Source of the DNA: CAVSRC01 sp963730325
GTDB taxonomy: Bacteria; Pseudomonadota; Alphaproteobacteria; Rhizobiales; Kaistiaceae
DNA: 64,000 nucleotides
NCBI GenBank assembly: GCA_963730325.1
Contig: CAVSRC010000007.1
Span: 496,001 to 560,000, forward strand
Direction of reading: 5' to 3'
The notes below the pieces were generated by a model. That model had not been told where the DNA came from. It worked only from the letters and a program-made list of their open reading frames with translations, and did not search any database. This document shows, piece by piece, positions 55,360-64,000 of the stretch. The translations under genes and the position numbers were made by a program. Numbering within the stretch: position 1 is the first letter of the stretch; every line of letters begins with the position of its first letter.

Positions 55360-56994
55360 CTAGCCGCCGTGCGTCTCCAGGCATTCGCCGACAGCGCGCC
55401 AGGTTTCGCGCGCATGCGAAGCAGCGATGAAATGCCCGCCCCCTTCAATCGTCACGAAGCGCGTTGACGGCCCATGATCGGCGAAGGGCCTGATTTCTTC
55501 CGTCTTGGTCAGCGGGTCGCGGTCGCCGTGGACGAAGGTGATCGGTTTTCCGATTGCGCGCGCCTCGCGCTGCCAGCTGTTCATGACGAACTCGAAATCC
55601 GCGCTCATCCCGAACACCGAACTGGCGTAGAGCTCGGCGAACATGGCATAGGCCTCCGTGCCGGTCATCTCGCCGTCCAACGCCGCCATGTCGACCGCCG
55701 AATTGGCGAACAGCCGCGACAGGATCCGCCGTCCGGTCTGGCGGTCGGCGTAGTATTTCTGGAACTGCCAGTTGACCAGCTTGAACAGATCGGGCCGTGT
55801 CGAAAGGCGCTTGAGGCCGCCGTAGAACTGGCCGGCGGCGCTTTCGCCGGAGCGCTCGTCACGTGTGAGGTTGATGGACTGAAGGATGAGCTGGGAGACG
55901 AGCTGCGGATGCTGGTTGGCGAAGCGGATCGCCACGACGGCGCCGAGCGACTGGCCGAGGATCACGGCCGGTTCGCCGCCCTCGTGATTGAGCAGCGCCG
56001 CGAGGTCCGCCACGGTGGCGGCTATCAGGTCCGTGCGATCGGCGAGCTCGGTCGCAGGACGCGATTCCAGGAAGCCGGGCCGGATCGGCACGACGAGGCG
56101 GATCTGCTCGGCCTCCAGGTGCTGCGTCAGGCCGACGAGCGAAATCGGGAACATCATGCCGTGGATCATCACCACCGTGCGCCCGTCCTGCGGTCCGCAC
56201 TCCAGTAGCCTGAGCAGCCGGCCACCGGGCAGACGGCGCACCACCAGACGCGCGTCCTCGGCGAGATAGCGCGATACGAAGCGCTCGGCCGGCTCCGAAT
56301 GGGCGACTTCCCCTTCGCTGACCGACAGCAGATGCACGAGTTGGCCGAGCACCTCGCGCACAAGGTCGGTCTGTCCTGTGCACTGCATCTTCGCACTGAC
56401 CGTCTTGATTTGCGCGCGCTTCGTCTCGAAGGACACGTTGTCCTGTGCGGCCGCCTCGCGCGGCGTCAGGCCGGCGGTGATCTGAAAGAGCACGCGCCGC
56501 TCCGCCGTGGTGAGGTCAAGCCCCGGGTTCATCTGCTCCAGCACCTCCCGGAACACGGCTTCGGTCACCATCAGGCCGCGCAGTCGTGGTGACGGCTCCT
56601 CGTCATGCTTCGTCGGCGAAAACGGCAGGTACCAGGCAAACCGGTCGTTCGGAGGCAGCAGTCGGAGGGTGCCGGCTTTGAGTTCCTCGTTGCGGGCGCC
56701 GGCGGCGAGCGCCTGCACGTCGTCGTCTTCCTGGGAATTGGCGACGAGCCGCGTTGAACGATCGATCATGTCGGTGATGCCGCCGCGCTGGAAATTGCCC
56801 CGCGCGTTGTGCTCGCTCCACTTCAGCAGCAGTCGGCGACCGAATCCCCCGCCGGCGACGGCCGCGAGCAGGTTCTGCTTGGCCTCGCGCGCCTTGTTCG
56901 CGGGCAGCAGCGAGAAAGCAGCATCGAGTTCGCGCGAAGTCTTGCGGTCCATTGCTTCGGGTCTCGCGGCAACAATTCGCTCTACATAACCCAT
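55360..56994 (-). CDS. LuxR-type HTH fused to alpha/beta hydrolase
   Basis: The 544-residue protein has three parts. Residues 1-155 are unassigned, with no known domain. Residues 160-222 form a LuxR-type HTH (LTTAERRVLFQITAGLTPRE then VSFETKRAQIKTVSAKMQ). Residues 255-544 form an alpha/beta hydrolase with oxyanion HGM at 278-280, nucleophile Ser349 in GQSLG, Asp491/493 and His521. It could be a DNA-binding sensor that hydrolyses or binds a small ester or lactone; the function is unproven. It is convergent with tolB and divergent from the next gene. The start is MGYVERIV, with no strong ribosome site; an ATG at 56952 is possible. Confidence 0.8.
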   Translation of the reverse strand: MGYVERIVAARPEAMDRKTSRELDAAFSLLPANKAREAKQNLLAAVAGGGFGRRLLLKWSEHNARGNFQRGGITDMIDRSTRLVANSQEDDDVQALAAGARNEELKAGTLRLLPPNDRFAWYLPFSPTKHDEEPSPRLRGLMVTEAVFREVLEQMNPGLDLTTAERRVLFQITAGLTPREAAAQDNVSFETKRAQIKTVSAKMQCTGQTDLVREVLGQLVHLLSVSEGEVAHSEPAERFVSRYLAEDARLVVRRLPGGRLLRLLECGPQDGRTVVMIHGMMFPISLVGLTQHLEAEQIRLVVPIRPGFLESRPATELADRTDLIAATVADLAALLNHEGGEPAVILGQSLGAVVAIRFANQHPQLVSQLILQSINLTRDERSGESAAGQFYGGLKRLSTRPDLFKLVNWQFQKYYADRQTGRRILSRLFANSAVDMAALDGEMTGTEAYAMFAELYASSVFGMSADFEFVMNSWQREARAIGKPITFVHGDRDPLTKTEEIRPFADHGPSTRFVTIEGGGHFIAASHARETWRAVGECLETHGG

Positions 56995-57102
56995 CTGGGT
57001 AATGCATCCGGATAGTTTTTAATCATTCTCGAACGAGTGGCTGACGCTTGGAGGCGGCACCCGCCGATATTCCGGGCATGCTGGAGCAGGAGTGAGGCGA
57101 CA

Positions 57103-57576
57103 ATGGAAAGAGGACATCGGTTTCACCAGGTCTTGACCGCCGCACGAACGAACCCCGGCCGTACGCTGTTTCTGGCGGCCTTGGGTGCTTGCTGCATCGG
57201 TCTTTTCGCGTATTCGGCAATGTCTTCCTCGCGGGCGAACGTTCCGACCGGGGACTCTGATTACGTCATGGGGGGACGGCACGGTCGCCCGGCGGGCGTC
57301 ATCTGGGCCGGCAATGCCGGCAATGCCGGCAATGCCGGAAACGCCGGAAACGCGGGTAATGTCGGCAATGTCGGCAATGCCGGGAACCGGGGCGGCATCT
57401 TTGTCTTGGGCTCTTCGGACGAAGACCACTTTGCCCTCTCGGCGTCGGACTACAGGCAGCCGGTTCACGGTCGCCGGGCCGGAACGGCGCGCAACAACGA
57501 TCTCTGCGGGCCGCGCGGTCGCCGGGTCAACGGGGGTGAAATCGTGAATTTCATCTGCGACCTCCTGCGCAGGTGA
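57103..57576 (+). CDS. Membrane protein with Ala-Gly-Asn tandem repeats
   Basis: I do not recognise a family. The 157-residue protein has one hydrophobic helix (about 21-40, TLFLAALGACCIGLFAYSAM) and then a periplasmic or exported part. Residues 69-95 are nine AGN/VGN triplets encoded by a 9-base tandem repeat, followed by GIFVLGSSDEDHF and a basic C-terminus with two Cys. Such repeats expand and contract by slippage. It precedes the sterol desaturase gene by 40 bases and may share its promoter. Confidence 0.6.
   Translation: MERGHRFHQVLTAARTNPGRTLFLAALGACCIGLFAYSAMSSSRANVPTGDSDYVMGGRHGRPAGVIWAGNAGNAGNAGNAGNAGNVGNVGNAGNRGGIFVLGSSDEDHFALSASDYRQPVHGRRAGTARNNDLCGPRGRRVNGGEIVNFICDLLRR
57307..57387 (+). 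repeat. 9-bp tandem repeat, nine units, inside a coding region
   Basis: Nine units of GCCGGCAAT and close variants (three identical, then GCCGGAAAC twice, GCGGGTAAT, GTCGGCAAT twice, GCCGGGAAC) occur in frame. Each encodes Ala/Val-Gly-Asn. Confidence 0.9.
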
Positions 57577-57616
57577 TAACGCCGCCGGACACGCATTCAG
57601 ATCGGGAGTCCGCGTA

Positions 57617-58513
57617 ATGGAGCAGGTCTGGCGCTGGATCGTCGGGACGTTGCTCAGCGACGCCGTCGTCATGACGTTGCTCGTCGCGCCGGTCGTGATC
57701 TTCTTTGAGTTCCGACGCCCGGCGAGCGTCGCGCCGCTGCGCCACTACCTGTTCGGCCTGAGATTCTGGCTCGCCAATCTGGTGGTGCTGGCGATCATCG
57801 CGCCCGCGCTCAACACGGCGGTGGCTCTCGGCATCCAGCGGGTCGGCCTCGGCCTGATCGACCTGCGCATGGTCGGTCTCGGTGGTTTCGGCGGGTCGCT
57901 GGTGGCTCTCCTGGTCTCCACCTTCATCCTCGATTTCTTCTACTACTGGTTCCACCGCGTGCTTCATGCCAACCGCTGGCTCTGGCAGACCCATCTGCTG
58001 CATCACTCCGACGAGCACATGAATGCCCTGACGGCCCAGCGCGGGCATTTCACGGAAGGCCTGATCGCCCCGTTCCTGATTACCCTGCCGATGGCCGTCC
58101 TGTTCGATTTGCCGGCCATCTCGATCGGCGTTCTCTCGGTCATTCCCTACGCCTACCAGTTCGTCGCGCACGCCAATATCAGGCTCGGCTACGGGCGCTT
58201 CTGGTGGGTGCTCATCAGTCCGGACTATCACCGGATTCATCATTCGATCGAGGAGCGGCACAGGGACAAGAATTTCACCAACTGGTTTCCGGTCTGGGAC
58301 TGGCTTTTCGGCACGCTCTATCTCCCGGAGAAGGATGAATGTCCTCAAACCGGCGTGGACAGCGTCGAGGTCAAGACGCTTGGCGAGGCGTTTGCCCTGC
58401 CGTTCGTCGGCTGGATCCGGCTTTTGGGCCTGCGCGGGCCGGGCGTCGCGCGCCAACCGCAGGAAAAAGGTTCGCTCTCTGCGGGCGAATCGTCCGTGCG
58501 CGTCGGATCGTGA
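57617..58513 (+). CDS. Sterol desaturase / fatty acid hydroxylase family protein
   Basis: The 298-residue membrane protein has the eight-histidine di-iron motifs: HRVLH at 113-117, HHSDEH at 129-134 and HRIHH at 205-209. Four helices surround them. Bacterial members hydroxylate or desaturate lipids such as hopanoids, carotenoids or fatty acids. The substrate is unknown. It lies between tolB and pal, not part of the usual Tol operon. Confidence 0.88.
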   Translation: MEQVWRWIVGTLLSDAVVMTLLVAPVVIFFEFRRPASVAPLRHYLFGLRFWLANLVVLAIIAPALNTAVALGIQRVGLGLIDLRMVGLGGFGGSLVALLVSTFILDFFYYWFHRVLHANRWLWQTHLLHHSDEHMNALTAQRGHFTEGLIAPFLITLPMAVLFDLPAISIGVLSVIPYAYQFVAHANIRLGYGRFWWVLISPDYHRIHHSIEERHRDKNFTNWFPVWDWLFGTLYLPEKDECPQTGVDSVEVKTLGEAFALPFVGWIRLLGLRGPGVARQPQEKGSLSAGESSVRVGS

Positions 58514-58680
58514 GCCGAGATCCGGCCCCGGACAGCCTTGCAGCAAGACACTGTCGAAAGGCGGTTCCCCCGCATCCCGGCATGGGATAGCCTGCCGGCC
58601 GGGTAGGGGTGGCGTCACCGGCCGTAAGGCCGGGCGAATCAGGATGCTTTCCACGCTCCGGACGACCCGAATAACCCAAA

Positions 58681-58713
58681 CTTAACCACCTTCCTGCACG
58701 GCAGCTTAACCAC
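58681..58713. promoter_or_regulatory. CTTAACCAC direct repeat before pal
   Basis: CTTAACCAC occurs at 58681-58689 and 58705-58713, 24 bases apart, 42 bases before the pal ATG. TTAACC is the CtrA half-site sequence; the spacing is not the classical one. This region must supply the promoter for pal now that pal is cut off from tolB. Confidence 0.4.
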
Positions 58714-58754
58714 GCATTGCTACAAGGCGGCATGGTGGACGAGGAGTTACCCAA

Positions 58755-59264
58755 ATGCTGAGAATACCGAGCTTTGCCCGCATGGCCGTGCCGATCGCGG
58801 TTCTCGGCCTGGCGTTGCTGGTGTCGGCGTGCGCCAGAAATCCGGGCGGCGATCTCGGTGGCCTTGGCGGCGTCGGCGGGACGACGTCGGCCAGCCCCGG
58901 CAGCCCGCAGGATTTCGTCGTCAATGTCGGCGACCGGGTGTTCTTCGATACCGATTCGAGCGAACTCAGCGCCTCGGCCCGCGCCACGCTCGACAAGCAG
59001 GCGGCGTGGCTGAACCAGAACCGGCGCTACACCTTCATCATCGAAGGCCATGCCGACGAGCGCGGCACGCGCGAATACAATATCGCGCTGGGCGCCCGCC
59101 GTGCCGCCACCACGCGCGACTATCTGATCGCGCGCGGCGTCGCCGGCAACCGCATGCGGACGATCTCCTACGGCAAGGAGCGGCCGGTGGCGACCTGCAA
59201 CGACATCTCCTGCTGGTCGCAGAACCGCCGCGCCGTCACCGTGCTCAATGGGGCCGGCATGTAG
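58755..59264 (+). CDS. pal: Peptidoglycan-associated lipoprotein Pal
   Basis: The 169-residue protein has a lipobox LLVSAC with Cys26, a Gly-rich linker, and an OmpA-like domain with FIIEGHADERGTREYN, which binds diaminopimelate. It is an outer-membrane lipoprotein contacting TolA and TolB. It starts downstream of its own likely promoter; the usual direct tolB-pal linkage is broken. Confidence 0.97.
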   Translation: MLRIPSFARMAVPIAVLGLALLVSACARNPGGDLGGLGGVGGTTSASPGSPQDFVVNVGDRVFFDTDSSELSASARATLDKQAAWLNQNRRYTFIIEGHADERGTREYNIALGARRAATTRDYLIARGVAGNRMRTISYGKERPVATCNDISCWSQNRRAVTVLNGAGM

Positions 59265-59433
59265 CGTCCCGCGCTACGCCGCGGTCTATCCTCCGCGCGG
59301 GGCGCGCCCCAAGGTGGGGCGCCCCGCCTGCGCTTCCAGCGCCCAACTTTGGCCGAACTGCCCTGTTCCATGCTAGAAAACGGGCGATGATCCGGGGCGC
59401 CTCAGGCGCCCGGCGGACGGGACGCGGGAAGGT

Positions 59434-60390
59434 ATGGCAATGGTGTGGACGCAAGGCCGGTTGACCGGGGCGGCGGTGGTCGCCGTCGGACTGATGATCG
59501 CGACCGGCGCGAACGCAGGATGGTTCGGTCTTGGCGAGCGCACTGCTGTGCCCGGGCCGGGCGTCACGCTTGCCCAGTCCGGCGGCAATGAGCGGCTGGA
59601 CCAGCTCGAACGGACGATCCGCAATCTGACCGGTCAGGTCGAGACGCTTCAGCATCAGCTCGATGTGCTGACCCAAGAGATGCAGAAGATGCAGGCGGAC
59701 AACGAATACCGCTTCGGCCAGCTGGAAAACGGCAAGGGCGGCGGCAAGAAGGACGTCGCCGCGGCGGCACCGCCGCCGCCGACCGCACCGGCGCCCGCCG
59801 AGGTGCAACCTTTGCCCGCCGCGGACGGCGAGCAGCAGCTCGGCGCGCCACCGCGCGATCTCGGCACGCTGACGCTGCCCGCGCCACAGGCGGGGGACGG
59901 GCAACAGCCGCTCGATCTTTCCGCCCTTGCCCGCGGCGATTCCGGCCAGGCGGACGCCGGCGCCATGGCGCCCGTCACGCAGCCGCAGGAGTTGGCGCCG
60001 CCGAGCGGCGATCCGGCGGCCGACTACAAGGCCGCCTACGAGCTCTTCGTCTCCGGCCGCTACCCTTCGGCCGAGAAGGCGTTCCGCCAGTTCCTCGATG
60101 CCTATCCGGGCGACAGCCACGCGGCGGATGCGATCTACTGGCTCGGCCAGAGCCTGTTCTCGCGCGCCATGTACCGCGAGGCGGCGCTCGAATTCGTCAA
60201 CGGCCACAAGCTCTATCCGAAGAGCGCGCGGGCTGCCGATACGATGCTGCTGCTCGGCAAGTCGCTGGCCGGCATTCCCGAGCGCGAGGCGGCATGCCAG
60301 ACCTTCGCGGCGGCGCTGAAGCAGTATCCCAACATGTCGAACGCGCTGCGCCAGCGCGTCATCACCGAACAAGCCAATGCGGGATGCTGA
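59434..60390 (+). CDS. cpoB: Cell division coordinator CpoB (YbgF)
   Basis: The 318-residue protein has a signal peptide, an N-terminal coiled coil (about 50-95; RLDQLERTIRNLTGQVETLQ), a Pro/Ala-rich linker and a C-terminal TPR domain (about 200-310; YKAAYELFVSGRYPSAEKAF). CpoB links peptidoglycan synthesis to Tol constriction. tilS overlaps its end by 14 bases. Confidence 0.95.
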   Translation: MAMVWTQGRLTGAAVVAVGLMIATGANAGWFGLGERTAVPGPGVTLAQSGGNERLDQLERTIRNLTGQVETLQHQLDVLTQEMQKMQADNEYRFGQLENGKGGGKKDVAAAAPPPPTAPAPAEVQPLPAADGEQQLGAPPRDLGTLTLPAPQAGDGQQPLDLSALARGDSGQADAGAMAPVTQPQELAPPSGDPAADYKAAYELFVSGRYPSAEKAFRQFLDAYPGDSHAADAIYWLGQSLFSRAMYREAALEFVNGHKLYPKSARAADTMLLLGKSLAGIPEREAACQTFAAALKQYPNMSNALRQRVITEQANAGC

Positions 60391-61711
60391 GGCGGACGAT
60401 CCGCTAGGCGACGCCGAACTCGACGATCTTTTCGCGGCCTTTGCCGATCAGCCCCGGCTCGCGCTCGCCGTCTCGGGCGGCGGCGATTCGCTCGCCCTGA
60501 TGGTTGCCGCGGCGCGCTGGCGCGCGCGGCGCGGCGGGCGACCCGACCTCGTGGTGCTCACGGTCGATCACCGCCTGCGCTCCGGCTCGCGGCGCGAGGC
60601 CGAAGCGGTCGCGGCGGCGGCCAAGGCGCACGGTCTCACGTGCCGCATCCTCGTGCGCAAGGGCAGGGCGCCGGCCGCCAACATCGAGGCGGAAGCGCGT
60701 TCGGCGCGCTATCGGCTGCTCGTCGATGCCGCGCGGTCGCTGGGCGCCAGCCACCTCCTCACCGCCCATCATCGCGACGATCTTGCCGAGGCCCTGCTCA
60801 TCCGTCTCACGCGCGGCTCCGGCGTGTTCGGCCTCGCCGCCATGCGGCCGGCGGTCGCGGCGGGCGACATCGTTCTTGCCCGTCCGTTTCTCGCCGTGCC
60901 GCGCGCCCGTCTTGCCGCGACCGCGGCGGCTGCCGGTCTCACGCCGGCGGTCGACGCCATGAACAGCGACCCGCGCTTTGCCCGGGCGCGGATGCGTGCC
61001 GTGCTGCCGCTGCTCGCCGCCGAGGGGCTCGCCCCGGCGCGGCTGGCGGCGACCGCCCGGCGGCTGGCCGATGCCGCCGATGCGCTCGACGCGACGGCGA
61101 GCGATGTCATCGCCGCCGCGGTCACCGTCGATGACCTCGCCGTCGCGCGCCTCGATGCGGCCCGCTTCCGGGCGGCACCGGCGGCGGTGCAGGCCCGCGT
61201 CGTGGTGCGCCTGCTGATGGCCATCGGCGGCGGCGACTATCCACCGCGCGCCGAGCGCCTTGCGGCTCTGGGTGCGGCGATGGTGGCGGGGGCCGCCGGC
61301 CGCTTCAAGCGGACGCTTTCCGGCTGCATCGTGGAGATGCGCGACGGCGGTTTCCTCTTCTACCGGGAGTTCGGCCGCGAGGGGCCCGAGGCGGTCGTCC
61401 TCAAGCCCGGCACGACGGTCGTCTGGGACCGCCGCTTCCGGCTCAGCGCCGGCCGGTCGGTCCCGGCGGGGCTCGCCGTGGCCGCTCTCGGCGAGGCGGG
61501 GCGCCGCGCCATCGGCGCCGGCCGTGGCCTGGCGCCGCGCGCGGCCCTTGCTGCGCTGCCGGCGATCACGCGCCGCGGACGCACCGTCGCGGTGCCGACG
61601 CTGGGGTTTTTTGCCCGTTCCGCCAAGGGGTTGGACGTTTCGGTCGGTCCGGTCCTGATGCAGCGGCTGGCCGAACCGCCGCTTTTCCCGGATCTTTTCG
61701 CCGGAATGTGA
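60377..61711 (+). CDS. tilS: tRNA(Ile)-lysidine synthase
   Basis: The 444-residue protein has the PP-loop ATP motif SGGGDS at 33-38, followed by LTAHHRDDLAEALLIRLTRG, which is typical of TilS. It makes lysidine at C34 of tRNA-Ile(CAU). The second part is a divergent C-terminal domain. It overlaps cpoB, so is co-translated. Confidence 0.95.
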   Translation: MRDAEADDPLGDAELDDLFAAFADQPRLALAVSGGGDSLALMVAAARWRARRGGRPDLVVLTVDHRLRSGSRREAEAVAAAAKAHGLTCRILVRKGRAPAANIEAEARSARYRLLVDAARSLGASHLLTAHHRDDLAEALLIRLTRGSGVFGLAAMRPAVAAGDIVLARPFLAVPRARLAATAAAAGLTPAVDAMNSDPRFARARMRAVLPLLAAEGLAPARLAATARRLADAADALDATASDVIAAAVTVDDLAVARLDAARFRAAPAAVQARVVVRLLMAIGGGDYPPRAERLAALGAAMVAGAAGRFKRTLSGCIVEMRDGGFLFYREFGREGPEAVVLKPGTTVVWDRRFRLSAGRSVPAGLAVAALGEAGRRAIGAGRGLAPRAALAALPAITRRGRTVAVPTLGFFARSAKGLDVSVGPVLMQRLAEPPLFPDLFAGM

Positions 61712-61859
61712 TCCGCCGTCCGTTCACGTTGCCGCAATTCCAGCACGATACTAATGAAAGTCTTATTGGCTTCGTAACGCCCAGTACCTATCTTATGAGG
61801 CAATCCGGACGCTTTAGCGGGTAATGGGCCTCCTCCCCCGTTGACCCAAAGGGACGCGC

Positions 61860-63788
<1,929 letters not shown>

Positions 63789-63814
63789 CCCGAACAGACA
63801 CCGTATTTTCAGGG

Positions 63815-63846
63815 AAACGGCCGCGCTCTGCGGCCGTTTTCTTTTT
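63815..63846 (+). terminator. Rho-independent terminator after ftsH
   Basis: AAACGGCCGC and GCGGCCGTTT make a 10-bp stem around GCTCT, followed by TCTTTTT. It ends the tilS-ftsH transcript 26 bases past the stop. Confidence 0.92.
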
Positions 63847-64000
63847 GGCGCGGCGGCGCCTTAACATCTTCCGTTTCATTGCAGCAGAAGGGCACGGTTC
63901 AAGTGCTTTTCAAGCAACAGCCGGCGCCGTTTACTTTTCATTAAGGTAAAGAAACGTGGTTAAGCAACGTGGTTTACGGCACCTTAAGAATTATCGTGGA
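63847..64000. other. AT-rich regulatory-looking region at the right edge
   Basis: No gene is visible. AACGTGGTT occurs twice (63953-63961 and 63966-63974, 13 bases apart). TTTA (63973-63976) and TTAA (63984-63987) are 7 bases apart, one mismatch from a CtrA box. It probably holds the promoter of the next gene (in this order usually glmM), which is outside the window. Confidence 0.4.

Noticed and set aside
57307..57387. Possible CRISPR-like array
   Set aside because: The units are 9 bases, contiguous and in frame with a coding sequence, with no spacers.
57019..57672. Minus-strand frame with GIAGIAGIAG repeats
   Set aside because: It is the complement of the AGN tandem repeat. The plus-strand reading has a membrane helix and a plausible start, so it is preferred.
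58618..58633. CCGGCC-GTAA-GGCCGG hairpin after the sterol desaturase gene
   Set aside because: It is a short palindrome without a T-run and about 105 bases past the stop; not enough to call a terminator.

Overview
The window is a high-GC chromosomal segment from an alphaproteobacterium, most likely of the order Hyphomicrobiales (Rhizobiales). The support is a set of order-typical genes and neighbourhoods: trcR (DUF1013), DUF1192 next to DUF1465, DUF465-purE-purK-rpsU, an aa3-type cytochrome oxidase subunit IV gene before pntAB, a DUF4164-zapA-6S RNA-5-FTHF cyclo-ligase block, tkt-gap-pgk-fba, ruvCAB, and ybgC-tolQRAB...pal-cpoB-tilS-ftsH. I cannot name the genus. There is no tRNA, rRNA, CRISPR array, transposase or prophage in the window.

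Layout. 1-7.5 kb: the N-terminal part of an L,D-transpeptidase running off the left edge, an NtrC-type response regulator, an oligoendopeptidase F, a small envelope protein, an AbrB/Doc toxin-antitoxin pair behind a perfect 33-bp palindrome, and an ABC1/UbiB-like kinase. 7.6-13.9 kb: a small cytochrome oxidase subunit, a degraded glycerate-kinase remnant, proton-translocating transhydrogenase pntAB, a TIR-domain membrane protein, a TPR lipoprotein and rpsU. 14-21 kb: purEK, two divergent DUF465 genes, a TauE/SafE exporter, an SDR, a Nudix protein, a VOC protein with its YafY-type regulator, and trcR. 21-26.3 kb: a GT25 glycosyltransferase and a stretch in which three genes (quinone oxidoreductase, DUF1465, adenylate cyclase-TPR) each carry one apparent extra base. 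A candidate small RNA with anti-Shine-Dalgarno-like loops and a strong terminator lies between DUF1192 and DUF1465.

26.3-36.8 kb (minus strand): a MotA/MotB-like pair, a SuhB-type phosphatase, a Sel1-repeat protein, a ThiE-like protein, then fba, pgk, gap and tkt. 37-41 kb: DUF4164, zapA, 6S RNA, 5-formyl-THF cyclo-ligase, a YmdB-type phosphoesterase, yebC and a Pr6Pr membrane protein. 41-43.3 kb: a second TauE/SafE exporter and an Lrp regulator divergent from a DMT exporter. 43.3-48.7 kb: ruvC, ruvA and ruvB, interrupted by an antiporter and a small membrane protein. 48.7-51.1 kb: a GH15 glycosidase whose stop codon lies in a palindromic intergenic repeat, then a GNAT acetyltransferase.

51.1-64 kb: the cell-envelope and division cluster ybgC-tolQRAB, then pal-cpoB-tilS-ftsH. 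A 3.4-kb insertion between tolB and pal holds a LuxR-HTH/alpha-beta-hydrolase fusion, a Gly-Asn-Ala repeat membrane protein and a sterol-desaturase-family enzyme. A perfect TTAA-N7-TTAA box (the CtrA consensus) precedes tolQ, and related TTAACC motifs precede pal and the candidate sRNA. This would fit cell-cycle control of envelope constriction, but that is inference.
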